A stretch of DNA of 64,000 nt, from contig BTUV01000011.1 in assembly GCA_045863035.1 (NCBI GenBank), forward strand, positions 3,592-67,591. The letters run 5' to 3'. How positions within the stretch are numbered: position 1 is the stretch's first letter; every line of letters begins with the position of its first letter. Shown piece after piece: positions 17,528-25,945 of the stretch. The DNA is from H2-BAC3 sp045863035. GTDB lineage: Bacteria > Bacteroidota > Ignavibacteria > Ignavibacteriales > Ignavibacteriaceae. The position numbers and the translations under genes were made by a program. The notes below the pieces were generated by a model that saw only the letters and a program-made list of their open reading frames with translations, made no database searches and was not told the origin of the DNA.

Positions 17528-18243
17528 TAATTCTCAGGCGTCTGTCACTTCTTCTTTTTCTCCTGAGCCCGCTCATCCGGGCTCAGGTTGAGTATCCGGC
17601 GATTGATAAATGGGTCACCGACCACACCTCTACCCTGACCGCTCAGGAGATTAACGACCTTACCGGTACGGTCAAGCAGCACTTCGATTCAACATCCAAT
17701 CAATTGGTTGTATTTATGATGAGCTCGCTGGATGGCTACCCTATCGAGGAATTCGCTTTTAAGACCGCTGAGAAAAACAAAATAGGCAGCAAAGGGACGG
17801 ATAACGGTGTTCTTTTTCTCATTGTAAAAAAAGACCGTCTGGTGAGAATTGAAGTCGGGTATGGTCTGGAGGGGGCACTGCCGGATGCTACAGCAAGTTA
17901 TATTATAAGGCGTGAAGTGGTTCCGTTCTTTAAACAGGGAGACTATTATGGTGGCATTAAAATTGGAGTAAATTCCATAATAAAAGCCATTGCCGGCGAA
18001 TATGACGTAAAATCTGTCAAAAATGAGGACGAAAATTTCCCGATTGGGAGAATTATCTTCTTTATTCTATTTATTTTAATAAGTCTTCTTACCGGAGGGG
18101 GGCGGAGAAGAAGAGGTATTTATGTAGGCGGATTCGGCGGGTTTAGCGGCGGTTCATTCGGAGGAGGGGGCGGAGGTGGATTCGGCGGTTTCAGCGGCGG
18201 GGGGGGCGGTTTCGGAGGAGGGGGCGCCAGCGGAAGCTGGTAA
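17524..18243 (+). CDS. TPM domain protein (YgcG-like)
   Basis: The 239-residue protein starts at TTG 17524, overlapping the lemA TGA by 4 bp. A signal peptide (MIILRRLSLLLFLLSPLIRA) is followed by the TPM domain at about 25-150: DKWVTDHTSTLTAQEINDL, LVVFMMSSLDGYPIEEFAFK and RIEVGYGLEGALPDATASYI. A membrane helix lies near 178-190 (IGRIIFFILFILISLLTGG). The tail is very rich in Gly/Ser/Phe (about 200-239), as is common in this family. LemA plus TPM pairs are conserved across bacteria and are thought to act in envelope maintenance, but the biochemical role is not settled. Confidence 0.9.
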   Translation: MIILRRLSLLLFLLSPLIRAQVEYPAIDKWVTDHTSTLTAQEINDLTGTVKQHFDSTSNQLVVFMMSSLDGYPIEEFAFKTAEKNKIGSKGTDNGVLFLIVKKDRLVRIEVGYGLEGALPDATASYIIRREVVPFFKQGDYYGGIKIGVNSIIKAIAGEYDVKSVKNEDENFPIGRIIFFILFILISLLTGGGRRRRGIYVGGFGGFSGGSFGGGGGGGFGGFSGGGGGFGGGGASGSW

Positions 18244-18359
18244 TTTCCGGGAAAATGCTGATAAACCGGTAATTTAACTTGAACCATTAGCAGACTTGAA
18301 TTTATATTTAAAAAGATTTTCGAATAACTTTACGACAACTTGAAAAAAAGGAAATAACT

Positions 18360-18692
18360 ATGGCTATCATGATAACTGAAGAATGCATCAACTGCGGTGC
18401 ATGCGAACCTGAATGCCCCAATACCGCTATTTACGAAGGCGGTCGTGAATGGGAACTCGCCGGCGCTACCTACGGCGATGGCGCTGCAGCTCCATCCGGC
18501 GCTGAAGGATTCTTCTCCAGTGATTTTTATTATATCGTACCTGACAAATGTACAGAATGTGTTGGCTTCCATGACGAACCTCAGTGCGCTGCGGTTTGTC
18601 CGGTTGACTGCTGCGTTCCTGATCCGAAGCACGTTGAGGATAAGGATACACTCCTTGCCCGCAAAGAGCATTTAGACTCACTCGGCAGATAA
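18360..18692 (+). CDS. YfhL-type 2[4Fe-4S] ferredoxin
   Basis: The 110-residue protein is a small electron carrier. The first cluster set is C9, C12, C15 and C19 (CINCGACEPEC). The second is CTECVGFHDEPQCAAVC, with the extended spacing found in YfhL/Alvin-type ferredoxins. An insert of about 30 residues separates the two sets (WELAGATYGDGAAAPSGAEG), which fits this subgroup. AGGA lies about 7 nt before the ATG. A strong intrinsic terminator follows within 15 bp of the stop, so the gene is probably its own unit. Its redox partner is not shown by the neighbours. Confidence 0.92.
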   Translation: MAIMITEECINCGACEPECPNTAIYEGGREWELAGATYGDGAAAPSGAEGFFSSDFYYIVPDKCTECVGFHDEPQCAAVCPVDCCVPDPKHVEDKDTLLARKEHLDSLGR

Positions 18693-18704
18693 AAATAATT
18701 CACC

Positions 18705-18735
18705 AAAAAAGCCGTTTACCATAAACGGCTTTTTT
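18705..18735 (+). terminator. Rho-independent terminator after ferredoxin gene
   Basis: The stem GCCGTTTA/TAAACGGC (8 bp, loop CCA) is extended by A-runs pairing with a T-run and ends in TTTTTT. It closes the ferredoxin transcript just before dCMP deaminase. Confidence 0.9.
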
Positions 18736-18764
18736 GCTTTTCCATCATCTGATTAACAAGTACT

Positions 18765-19247
18765 ATGAATCAGCACAGACCAAGCTGGGATGAATATTTC
18801 CTCAAAGTAGCCATGCTCGTTTCAGAGCGCGCTACCTGCCCCCGTATGCACTGCGGCTGTGTTTTAGTGCGTAACAAACAAATCCTGAGCACCGGTTACA
18901 ACGGTTCTATTCCGGGAGACGCACACTGTGAGGACGATGGCTGTATGATTCATGAGGGGCACTGCATCCGGACGATTCATGCCGAGATGAATGCCATCCT
19001 GCAATGTTCAGCCAACGGCGTCAGCACTAAAAATGCGGTTGCTTATGTTACCAATATGCCCTGCACAAACTGCGCTAAAGCATTGATCACCGCGGGAATT
19101 ATTGAAGTGGTGATTTTTTCTGATTACCATAACACCATGGCAGAGGATTTTTTCAGCAAAGCAAATGTGAAAATCAGACGTCTCCCCATGCCTGATACCC
19201 GCATTTCCTACGATCTGGACAGTTTCAGTTCAGCGAAAAAGTTTTAA
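18765..19247 (+). CDS. dCMP deaminase (ComEB-like)
   Basis: This zinc enzyme (160 aa) deaminates dCMP to dUMP, feeding dTMP synthesis. The zinc ligands and proton shuttle are H72 and E74 in IHAEMNAI, with C100 and C103 in MPCTNCAK. The N-terminus (RPSWDEYFLKVAMLVSERAT) and the CPRMHCGCVLVRNKQILSTG segment are typical of the CMP/dCMP deaminase family. An extra Cys/His set (CEDDGCMIHEGHC, residues 55-67) is usual in ComEB-type enzymes and may hold a second zinc. The start ATG 18765 has no clear Shine-Dalgarno. It lies 30 bp after the ferredoxin terminator, so a promoter must overlap that gap. Confidence 0.93.
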   Translation: MNQHRPSWDEYFLKVAMLVSERATCPRMHCGCVLVRNKQILSTGYNGSIPGDAHCEDDGCMIHEGHCIRTIHAEMNAILQCSANGVSTKNAVAYVTNMPCTNCAKALITAGIIEVVIFSDYHNTMAEDFFSKANVKIRRLPMPDTRISYDLDSFSSAKKF

Positions 19248-19296
19248 GAATTTGACGAAGTATTTCAGCATGTAGTAAAAAGAAGAGCGCGCAAAG

Positions 19297-19380
19297 ACGC
19301 GCAGACGCAAAGCAGTTAACGCAAAGTAAAACAGAGTTTAAGCAAAGGCCCGCAAAATTTTTCCGATCCATGTTCATCAG
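19297..19380 (+). repeat. Dispersed GCAAAG-type repeat, left side of defence island
   Basis: A GCAAAG-rich segment ends in GTAAAACAGAGTTTAAGCAA (from 19326), then AGGCCCGCAAAATTTTTCC. A closely similar copy in the same orientation lies at 28890-28970. It occupies most of the gene-free stretch 19248-19539 between dCMP deaminase and the ABC-3C cassette. Confidence 0.75.
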
Positions 19381-19539
19381 CATTGTTTTGGTCCATCGTA
19401 GCGAATTAAAACCAACGAGTCATTACTATGTCTCCGATCTATTTTTTTATTATCAGAGCGGAAACGGAAACAAATGGTTTAGTCAGGAATTGAATTCTAA
19501 TTTATTTATTATTTTTCATAAAAACCTACCATTTCATTT

Positions 19540-21246
19540 TTATTCTGGTATTCTGAATAACTTATCATTCTGAGATAATTTTACAATGAAATATTCTTCT
19601 TTGTCCAGTTCTTGGGGAAGCTTATCCTTAAGAATTGAGGCAACAAACTGAATATTATGCTTGTTGACAAATTTAGCAATCTTCACCAGTTGATTATCAT
19701 GCATTAATTCTTTTTTATCATTCAACAGGAAATGAAAACAGGGAATGTTTTCATCATCAGCAAAGAGTGTGTAGGCAATATCAAAACATGAAATTTCGCC
19801 TAACTTTTTTCCAGTACTCATATTAGCATTAAAAGCACTAAATTTATAAAGTCTCTGTCCCATAATATTTGAAACTATATCGTATTTAATTGCATATTGT
19901 TCTCCATATAAAACATCTGAAATAGAAGCGAAAAATTTGTTGAATTTATTTAATTGTATTTTGACTACTTGCTCAAAATCATCGCTAAATAACTCGCCAT
20001 CTATTAGATTTAATTGCCGAGAAAAATCCTTTATATTATTCTCAACTTCTGTAAGTTGCTGAATTATGCTTTCAAATTCACCCTTTTGTCTATAGTTATC
20101 ATTTAGTTCACCAATAATTTTTTCTAGCTCACCATATGAATCACTTTTTGATATTAAACCAGTTAGATCAGCTTCAGTAGCAAGATATTCAGATAAATCT
20201 TCTTTATGCTTTGATATTTGTTTTTCAAGAAATGGAAGTTCATTCGTTAAAAATTTGACCTTTTCTTCAATCATATTATTGTGGAAATATACTAAATCCG
20301 AAAATGATTTCTGAATTTTCTCAATCCCCGAAGTTGCTTGCTCGTAGATCATTTTTAGTTGTTCTATGTCATATTCGAACTTACTAGATTTAAGGTCATC
20401 TTCGGCTTCTTTAATAAGGCTCCGGCGGATATTTAGTTTCCCAATATCTGATCCAATTTTGTTGATTCTATATTTTACTCTATTTAATTCACTTAAATCT
20501 TGTTCAAAGTTTTCATTCAAATTAAAACTACTTTTCTTTTGATTTAAATCCTCAATTTTGCTATCGATAAGAGCTAATGCGGATTCATAAGCAGTTTTAG
20601 TCTGATCCTTTTCCAATCGATTTTTATAAATCTCTTCTTGTCTTATTTTGGCCAGGATATCTTGTCTGGTATCACCATTATTGAATTCACAACCAAAGAG
20701 GAAGAGATAAAGAGTTTCATATTCCACATCCCTCGTATATTTGTCAAGCGTTTTAAGTGTGTTACTTAAACTCTCGTCTTTGTATCGAATATTATGCGAA
20801 ATGATTTGTCTAAAAGTTGGTTTGTCAGCTAAATTCTCAGGGAACAATATTTTACGCAATTTTGCCTCAAACTCTTCCTCTGTTAATTGCTCTCCATTAA
20901 TTTTTCTGATAACTTCTTTTCTTGAGAGAAAATTTCTTTCAATTAACAACTCTTCAGCTCTGCCATTCAATTCGGATGTAAGGATGAGAGAAATTTGAAC
21001 CTTATTTTTGATGAGATAATCTTTTACGAGCTTATACTCTTGCTTTTTAGTCTCTTGGTCAAGATAAATATGTTTTGGGTTTGCCCCCAAACAAAAATCG
21101 ACTAATTTAAGAACAGTAGTTTTACCCACCCCATTTCCAGTAATTTCATGTTCACTTTCATCTACTATAAGATTAAGTCCTTTGTGAAAATCTATCTTGC
21201 GAATGATATTTGCACCACTATAAATTGTTAATGATTTTATGAACAT
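19540..21246 (-). CDS. ABC-3C system ATPase (DUF2326-type, SMC-like)
   Basis: The 568-residue protein has a RecN/SMC-like ABC ATPase head split by coiled coils. It starts MFIKSLTIYSGANIIRKIDF, with Walker A GNGVGKTT at residues 37-44. Long helical, charged coiled-coil segments run from about 195 to 430. The C-terminal head half has FSAFNANMSTGKKLGEISCF and then the aspartate-rich strand FHFLLNDKKELMHDNQ, which resembles the C-terminal DUF2326 region. In ABC-3C conflict systems this ATPase senses a threat and controls an effector. It overlaps the middle-component gene by 10 bp and is last in the operon. The sequence is markedly AT-rich against its neighbours and lacks TATATA, suggesting transfer. 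Confidence 0.8.
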   Translation of the reverse strand: MFIKSLTIYSGANIIRKIDFHKGLNLIVDESEHEITGNGVGKTTVLKLVDFCLGANPKHIYLDQETKKQEYKLVKDYLIKNKVQISLILTSELNGRAEELLIERNFLSRKEVIRKINGEQLTEEEFEAKLRKILFPENLADKPTFRQIISHNIRYKDESLSNTLKTLDKYTRDVEYETLYLFLFGCEFNNGDTRQDILAKIRQEEIYKNRLEKDQTKTAYESALALIDSKIEDLNQKKSSFNLNENFEQDLSELNRVKYRINKIGSDIGKLNIRRSLIKEAEDDLKSSKFEYDIEQLKMIYEQATSGIEKIQKSFSDLVYFHNNMIEEKVKFLTNELPFLEKQISKHKEDLSEYLATEADLTGLISKSDSYGELEKIIGELNDNYRQKGEFESIIQQLTEVENNIKDFSRQLNLIDGELFSDDFEQVVKIQLNKFNKFFASISDVLYGEQYAIKYDIVSNIMGQRLYKFSAFNANMSTGKKLGEISCFDIAYTLFADDENIPCFHFLLNDKKELMHDNQLVKIAKFVNKHNIQFVASILKDKLPQELDKEEYFIVKLSQNDKLFRIPE

Positions 21247-21464
21247 AATTCAATTTCACCAATATGGTTAAATTTCACAACATCTATTAGATAAAGCCAA
21301 TCCAGACACAAAACAAACACAGAAAATGTCATTTGTCTTTTTTGTTTAACATTCTGATATAAATCAAGCAATTTGAGTCTTGGTTTCTCTCTTAATGATT
21401 CTATTACAAACGCAGCATTGTAATAAATGCTATTATCAGGATGGATATTATCAGGTAGTAGCAT
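21237..21464 (-). CDS. ABC-3C middle component
   Basis: This small protein (75 aa from ATG 21464) sits between effector and ATPase and overlaps both (14 bp and 10 bp). It begins MLLPDNIHPDNSIYYNAAFV and continues SLREKPRLKLLDLYQNV. A C-terminal part with KRQMTFSVFVLCLDWLYLID resembles a winged-helix fold. The size, order and the P-x-x-x-x-P-x-x-S-x-x-Y-x-A start match middle components of ABC-three-component systems, which bridge the effector and the ATPase. A longer frame up to 21566 exists, but it lies inside the effector gene and adds no conserved residues. The assignment depends on context as much as on sequence. Confidence 0.7.
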   Translation of the reverse strand: MLLPDNIHPDNSIYYNAAFVIESLREKPRLKLLDLYQNVKQKRQMTFSVFVLCLDWLYLIDVVKFNHIGEIELCS

Positions 21465-22419
21465 AATCGTAATTTTCAGGATTTTCAAATATCTTACATC
21501 TGATGAATGCATCAACAACAATAAGGAGTACGCAAAGTTCAAGTTCTTCTTCAGCCATATTAACATAATTTTGACTGTTTATTACTTTATCCTTTACCTT
21601 AGAAATCACTTCAACAAAAAGACTATCATCGGTCAATTGACTCTTTGCTTTAATATACTCAAAGTTAATCGATGAAAGTACTGACCTGCTTTTATTGTAC
21701 CCTTGAGTATCGAATTCCGAATATATTCTATCTATTCTTCCATAATGAACTTTATGTTCATTAATGATCTTGTTTGAATTTCTTAAGTTGTTGAAGGAAA
21801 TCTTTCTTTCAATTTCATAACTTTTAGTTTCTGCGAAAGATTCATCTATATCTAAGTTTTCTTTTGACAATATGCTAATAATCTTCGCCAAATTGGTTTC
21901 TAATTTATCTGGGTAAATCTTATTTCCCAATTCATTTTTTATTAATTCGTACACCCTTTCCATAACAGTAATATCTAGATTGTTAATGGATGCGAGTATC
22001 GATTTTTTATCAATAATATCGCTTACAGGTATAAAATTAATTTTGTTAGGATTGGCAAACAAATCCTTTCTTAGATTATCAGCATCTTTTGATATTGAAA
22101 TAAACTTAAAAGTATAATCCTTATACTTTTTAATAGAATCTTTCGAAAGTGAATTTTCTATTTTACTTTTAGTTGCAACAGATGACACTTGTACGATATA
22201 TTTGTTATTTTTATCTATTAGATCAATTGATTCTACATTCTGTATATTAAGGTTTTCATTCTCTAATTTCCAACCATAAATTTCATTTAATAAATACTGG
22301 TAGAAATTTTCAGAGTGCCCATTAATATCCAGAATATTCAACCGACTCCTTGATTCAATCCTTGTTGAGAGAATATTTAAATGTTCTTCAATGTAATTAA
22401 AATAGTGGACTCTATTCAT
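21451..22419 (-). CDS. ABC-3C effector: SMEK-like domain plus C-terminal coupling domain
   Basis: The first gene of the cassette encodes 322 aa from ATG 22419, preceded at 5-6 nt by GGGTGA. A GTG at 22428 is in frame but has no Shine-Dalgarno. Residues 1-100 resemble the SMEK domain: LSTRIESRSRLNILDINGHS, YQYLLNEIYGW (40-50), then SIDLIDKNNKYIVQVSS (64-80) with D66 and Q77. This pattern recalls restriction-endonuclease-like folds; a nuclease or nucleic-acid role is inference. The rest, including DIDESFAETKSYEIERKISF and HYGRIDRIYSEFDTQGYNKS, fits the ABC-3C C-terminal domain that docks on the middle component. The 250 bp upstream are AT-rich with no gene. Confidence 0.72.
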   Translation of the reverse strand: MNRVHYFNYIEEHLNILSTRIESRSRLNILDINGHSENFYQYLLNEIYGWKLENENLNIQNVESIDLIDKNNKYIVQVSSVATKSKIENSLSKDSIKKYKDYTFKFISISKDADNLRKDLFANPNKINFIPVSDIIDKKSILASINNLDITVMERVYELIKNELGNKIYPDKLETNLAKIISILSKENLDIDESFAETKSYEIERKISFNNLRNSNKIINEHKVHYGRIDRIYSEFDTQGYNKSRSVLSSINFEYIKAKSQLTDDSLFVEVISKVKDKVINSQNYVNMAEEELELCVLLIVVDAFIRCKIFENPENYDYATT

Positions 22420-22679
22420 ATTCGTCACCCGAATTCAATACTGAAATATTACTATTAAACCTAATTTTGTTTTGATTTATCAGTTTATCATAAAAATCTT
22501 TTAGACGGTAAAATAAACGTTACTGTTTGAGAACTTGTCCAATCTAATAAATGAGACCTCAAATACTAGTTGAGCCATAATATTCAAGATACATAAGAAG
22601 GTAAATTTAATAAATAAATACCAAAAATCAAGGAAAATCTGTATTTCTCTTTTGAATGCACATACTCATACTTGATATG

Positions 22680-23888
22680 CTAACCGAACCTCTCCCCCTG
22701 AAACGCCCTTTGGCTCAAGCTGCCATATAAATTCTCCAACTCCTGTAAACTCTGCTGGTAACGGGTTTTTAGAAATTCGGTTTTCTCAACGATTTGGACA
22801 AACTGGGTCTGGAGTTGGATAGGAGGAGTTATCAGCTTCATTTGTTCAAGTTCTTCCTTGGTAATTGCTTCTCTCGTAGCTCCTTTCGACTTTGCATCCT
22901 TAACTAATTTTATCTGATAAGTTCTGCTCGTGAGCATTCTTGATAGAAATATTGGATTTAAGAATATTGGATTTGGCCTAAGAATGGAAACGTGCTGATT
23001 AACTCTGGCCGGCAACACACTTTTAGGTACAATACAGCACCTAGCCACCGAGGCACCTGTAATATTCAATAGCACATCCTTTTCTTCAACGATCACATTT
23101 CTCAATTCGTGAGCTTGAGAATTATCAATTAATGCTAAATCCTTTAATAAAAACTCATCATTATGGACATTCAAACTTCTAATCAGACTGATGCCCTCTT
23201 TGTGATAACTTTCTTTTCCTCCTCGAGGAGTTGAACCAGAACCGATCTTATTACAAATATCTCCTAAAACTGCTCTATCCCACCCCTTCTCATTCCTTAC
23301 CGGGTCGCCAAACATCTCCAAAAATGTGCTTTTTAGAAATTCATCCAGCAGGCGGATGCTTTCTTTGCGCTGGCTTATCAGGTTTTCGGTCTTGGTGAGT
23401 ATATCGGCTATGTGGAGTTGTTCGGGCAGAGCGAGTAATTCAATTTTTACATATTCTACAAATCCTCTTGAAATTCCGCCAACGGTTGCGCCGCGAAAAT
23501 CTCGCATGATCTCTTTTTGACCTTGAGGATTTTTTAAGTAGAAATAAACGAATTTAGGGGAAACCTTTGACTTATCAATTTTCAATAAAAACACATGCTC
23601 ATTAACTGATGCTTTTTCAAAAGGAAAATCCTCATTTACAAAGCTGACTTTACCCGTAGTTGCCCCATCCTTTACTATTAAGATATTCTCCTTTTCTATT
23701 ATACCATTTTTTAGTTCTCTAAAAAAACTTTCCGGGATATATTTAATAGATTTTAAATTGAAACCACCGTTATTATCTAAATGTTCTGCCCCTAAAGAGG
23801 GTATCCCATTAGTATCAAGAGAAGCTCCACCTTTAGGTCTTCCTCCACTTTCAAGTGATTCCAATATTTCAGATAACTTAACTCGCAT
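22680..23888 (-). CDS. hsdS: Type I restriction-modification specificity subunit HsdS
   Basis: HsdS (402 aa) recognises the bipartite DNA target for the HsdM2S methylase and HsdR2M2S nuclease. Two target-recognition domains are seen, about 1-150 and 205-350. They are separated by the conserved helix LLDEFLKSTFLEMFGDP near 183-200, and a second spacer helix lies at the end (QQSLQELENLYGSLSQRAFQ). The start overlaps the hsdM stop by one base (TAATG). Its bases are more AT-rich than hsdM, as expected for exchangeable recognition domains. The recognition sequence cannot be read from the protein by eye. Confidence 0.95.
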   Translation of the reverse strand: MRVKLSEILESLESGGRPKGGASLDTNGIPSLGAEHLDNNGGFNLKSIKYIPESFFRELKNGIIEKENILIVKDGATTGKVSFVNEDFPFEKASVNEHVFLLKIDKSKVSPKFVYFYLKNPQGQKEIMRDFRGATVGGISRGFVEYVKIELLALPEQLHIADILTKTENLISQRKESIRLLDEFLKSTFLEMFGDPVRNEKGWDRAVLGDICNKIGSGSTPRGGKESYHKEGISLIRSLNVHNDEFLLKDLALIDNSQAHELRNVIVEEKDVLLNITGASVARCCIVPKSVLPARVNQHVSILRPNPIFLNPIFLSRMLTSRTYQIKLVKDAKSKGATREAITKEELEQMKLITPPIQLQTQFVQIVEKTEFLKTRYQQSLQELENLYGSLSQRAFQGERFG

Positions 23889-25453
23889 TACATCAATCCT
23901 CTTAACTCCGCCAATCCCTTTTGAATATCAGCTTCAATCGTTTCTAATTTCTTAAAAATGGCTTCCGGTTTTTCATAGACGGTTTCTTCATATACTTCTT
24001 CCTTATAGGCGCTGAGGTTCAGGTCGTAACTGTTTTCTGCGATTTCCTTTTTCGGCACCATAAAATATCTGAGTTTGCGGTCGGTGTCTTTTTTAGCGTT
24101 TTTTGTTTTGTAACGGTTAACAATATCAGGCAAATCGCTTTCGGTGATTTTATTCCGTTTATCGTCCAGACTATAGCCGTCTGCCTGCATATCATAAAAC
24201 CATACATGGCCGGTCTCGCCCCCTTTGGTAAAAAGCAGTATGGCGGTGCTAACTCCTGCGTATGGTTTAAAGACTCCGCTCGGGAGTGCTATAACAGCTT
24301 TCAGTTCGGCTTTTTCGATGATCATTTTCCGAAGCGCCTCAAATGCCTTGCCGCTGTTTTGTATAACCCCGCTCGGTACGATCACCGCGGCGGTTCCCCC
24401 CATCTTAAGCATGTTAAATATGCGCTCAACAAACAGCAGTTCGGTTTTGGTAGTGGGGAGCTTCAGCCCCTCGTTAATATCACCTTTGTCTATATTGCCG
24501 GTAAAGGGAGGGTTTGCCATAATGATGTCATACCGGCTGTCCTCATTATAACTTTTGCTCAGGGTGTCTTTGTAGTCAATTTTGGGCTCATCAATGCCGT
24601 GCATCATCATATTCATCAGCCCCAGCCGCACCATCGTGGTATCAATATCGTAACCGGTAAAACTCTGGTCGAGTATGGTTTTTACCTTCTGCGTAAGCAC
24701 TGCACTTATAGCAGCGCGTTCAAAACCGTCCTCATCTTTGCTGAGTTTTGCGGGAGATTTTTTTCGCACCAGGTCGGTAAGTATATACTGATACGCTCCA
24801 AGCAGAAACCCGCCCGTACCGCAGGCAGGGTCGGCAATGCGCTGGCCAAGCTGCGGGGCAACCAGTTCAGCCATCAGTTTAATAATGTGGCGCGGAGTGC
24901 GGAATTGCCCATTCTTGCCGGCGGTGGCAATTTCACTCAGCAGCATTTCATATACATCCCCCTGAATATCCTGAAACGCGTGGCCCCCCTCGGTTGCATC
25001 CCTCTCGATTTCCTTAAAAATATCTTCCACTATACCGATTGCTGAAACCAGCAGACTGGCTTTAGGCATAATGAATACCGCGTTTGCCATGTGCTTCGTA
25101 AAAGGAGAAGCCCCGCCGTTCAGGTCTTTCAGAAACGGAAACACTTTCATCTGCACATGAAGGAGCATCTCATCTGCCGGTTTATGTTTGAATACTGACC
25201 AGCGCAGCTCTTTTTTGTCAATGCTCTCAGTGCTGCCGGGTATCTTAAACTTTCCCTTAAACCGGCTGGTATATGGTTCACCGGTGAACTCAGCATCCCG
25301 CTCCCGTTTGGTTTCCAGATCATCAAGCCGTTTCATAAAAATGAGATAGGTAATCTGCTCAATAGCAGTTAAGGGGTTGGCAATCCCCCCTTCCCAGAAG
25401 TTCTGCCAGAGTTTGTCAATAAGAGATTTTAGTTGCGAGTTATTTTGCAGCAT
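23888..25453 (-). CDS. hsdM: Type I restriction-modification methyltransferase HsdM
   Basis: HsdM (521 aa) is an N6-adenine methyltransferase. The N-terminal HsdM_N helical domain opens QLKSLIDKLWQNFWEGGIAN. SAM-binding motif I is DPACGTGGFLLGAYQYI near residue 206, and catalytic motif IV is IIMANPPFTG near 314. QFRTPRHIIKLMAELV precedes motif I, as is usual. Its product protects host DNA and, with HsdS and HsdR, cleaves unmodified DNA. It is followed with a 1-bp overlap by hsdS and preceded by a truncated Bro-N gene and GATTAA-type repeats. The length is complete. Confidence 0.96.
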   Translation of the reverse strand: MLQNNSQLKSLIDKLWQNFWEGGIANPLTAIEQITYLIFMKRLDDLETKRERDAEFTGEPYTSRFKGKFKIPGSTESIDKKELRWSVFKHKPADEMLLHVQMKVFPFLKDLNGGASPFTKHMANAVFIMPKASLLVSAIGIVEDIFKEIERDATEGGHAFQDIQGDVYEMLLSEIATAGKNGQFRTPRHIIKLMAELVAPQLGQRIADPACGTGGFLLGAYQYILTDLVRKKSPAKLSKDEDGFERAAISAVLTQKVKTILDQSFTGYDIDTTMVRLGLMNMMMHGIDEPKIDYKDTLSKSYNEDSRYDIIMANPPFTGNIDKGDINEGLKLPTTKTELLFVERIFNMLKMGGTAAVIVPSGVIQNSGKAFEALRKMIIEKAELKAVIALPSGVFKPYAGVSTAILLFTKGGETGHVWFYDMQADGYSLDDKRNKITESDLPDIVNRYKTKNAKKDTDRKLRYFMVPKKEIAENSYDLNLSAYKEEVYEETVYEKPEAIFKKLETIEADIQKGLAELRGLM

Positions 25454-25456
25454 ATG

Positions 25457-25500
25457 ATCACTGATTAATCGGATTAAAGGATTTCACGGATTAAATTTCT
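25457..25500 (+). repeat. GATTAA-type degenerate repeat, copy downstream of Bro-N remnant
   Basis: The sequence runs TGATCACTGATTAATCGGAT, then TAAAGGATTTCACGGATTAA. It is one of four copies in the hsdM-hsdR gap; the others lie at 25820-25856, 25859-25904 and, inverted, 25905-25945. Confidence 0.75.
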
Positions 25501-25521
25501 ATAGTTTTTGAAAGAATTATT

Positions 25522-25800
25522 TCAGTTGTCAGATATTTTTTTAAACTGACTTACTGCACCAGTCAATCGTATTTTGCCGTCTGGTGCCTGCATTTTCAAA
25601 CCGTGACAATTTGTCACGGTTTCATTTCCTTCTTCTTTTAAGCGCTGCTTGAGTTTTCGCCAATAGGCATTCGCGTCAGTGCTCACAGTCAGAACAGAAA
25701 TAACATCAGTAATTGATATATACCACTTTTCCTGTTCGCTGTTCCAAAGAGAGCGGACTTTTCGTTCCTCAAATATTTTTATTGTATGCTGCTTTTTCAT
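25522..25800 (-). pseudogene. Truncated Bro-N (phage antirepressor-type) gene inside the hsd operon
   Basis: From ATG 25800 the frame encodes 92 aa that start MKKQHTIKIFEERKVRSLWN, then WYISITDVISVLT near 28-42 and AYWRKLKQRLKEEGNE. This is the N-terminal Bro-N domain of antirepressor-like proteins often found between hsd genes. Full-length family members are about 200-300 aa and continue after the MQAPDGKIRLT motif. Here the frame veers into GAVSQFKKISDN and stops, so the C-terminal half is missing. Upstream in-frame codons to 25851 are only repeat DNA and are left out. It may be a remnant, or it may still make a small DNA-binding protein. Confidence 0.65.
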
Positions 25801-25819
25801 CGCTGAATATACTGATTTT

Positions 25820-25945
25820 GATCGCTGATTAAACTGATTAAATGATTTCACTGATTCCTGATCGCTGACTATACTGGTTAAAGGATTTCATAGATTCAAT
25901 CTTTGAATTCCGTGTAATCCTTTAATCCGCTTAATCCGTGATCAT
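25820..25945 (+). repeat. Two direct and one inverted GATTAA-type repeat copies
   Basis: Copies at 25820-25856 and 25859-25904 are direct (GATCGCTGATTAAACTGATT and GATCGCTGACTATACTGGTT starts). 25905-25945 is an inverted copy (AATCCTTTAATCCGCTTAAT). The last two could fold into a long imperfect hairpin just downstream of hsdR. Confidence 0.75.

Noticed and set aside
24206..25045. 279-residue plus-strand frame opposite hsdM
   Set aside because: It runs antisense to a clear HsdM gene, has no domain, and matches the expected shadow of a conserved coding frame.
25801..25851. Extended N-terminus of the Bro-N gene (MKSFNQFNQRSK...)
   Set aside because: The extra codons are translated from the GATTAA-type repeat, not from conserved coding sequence.
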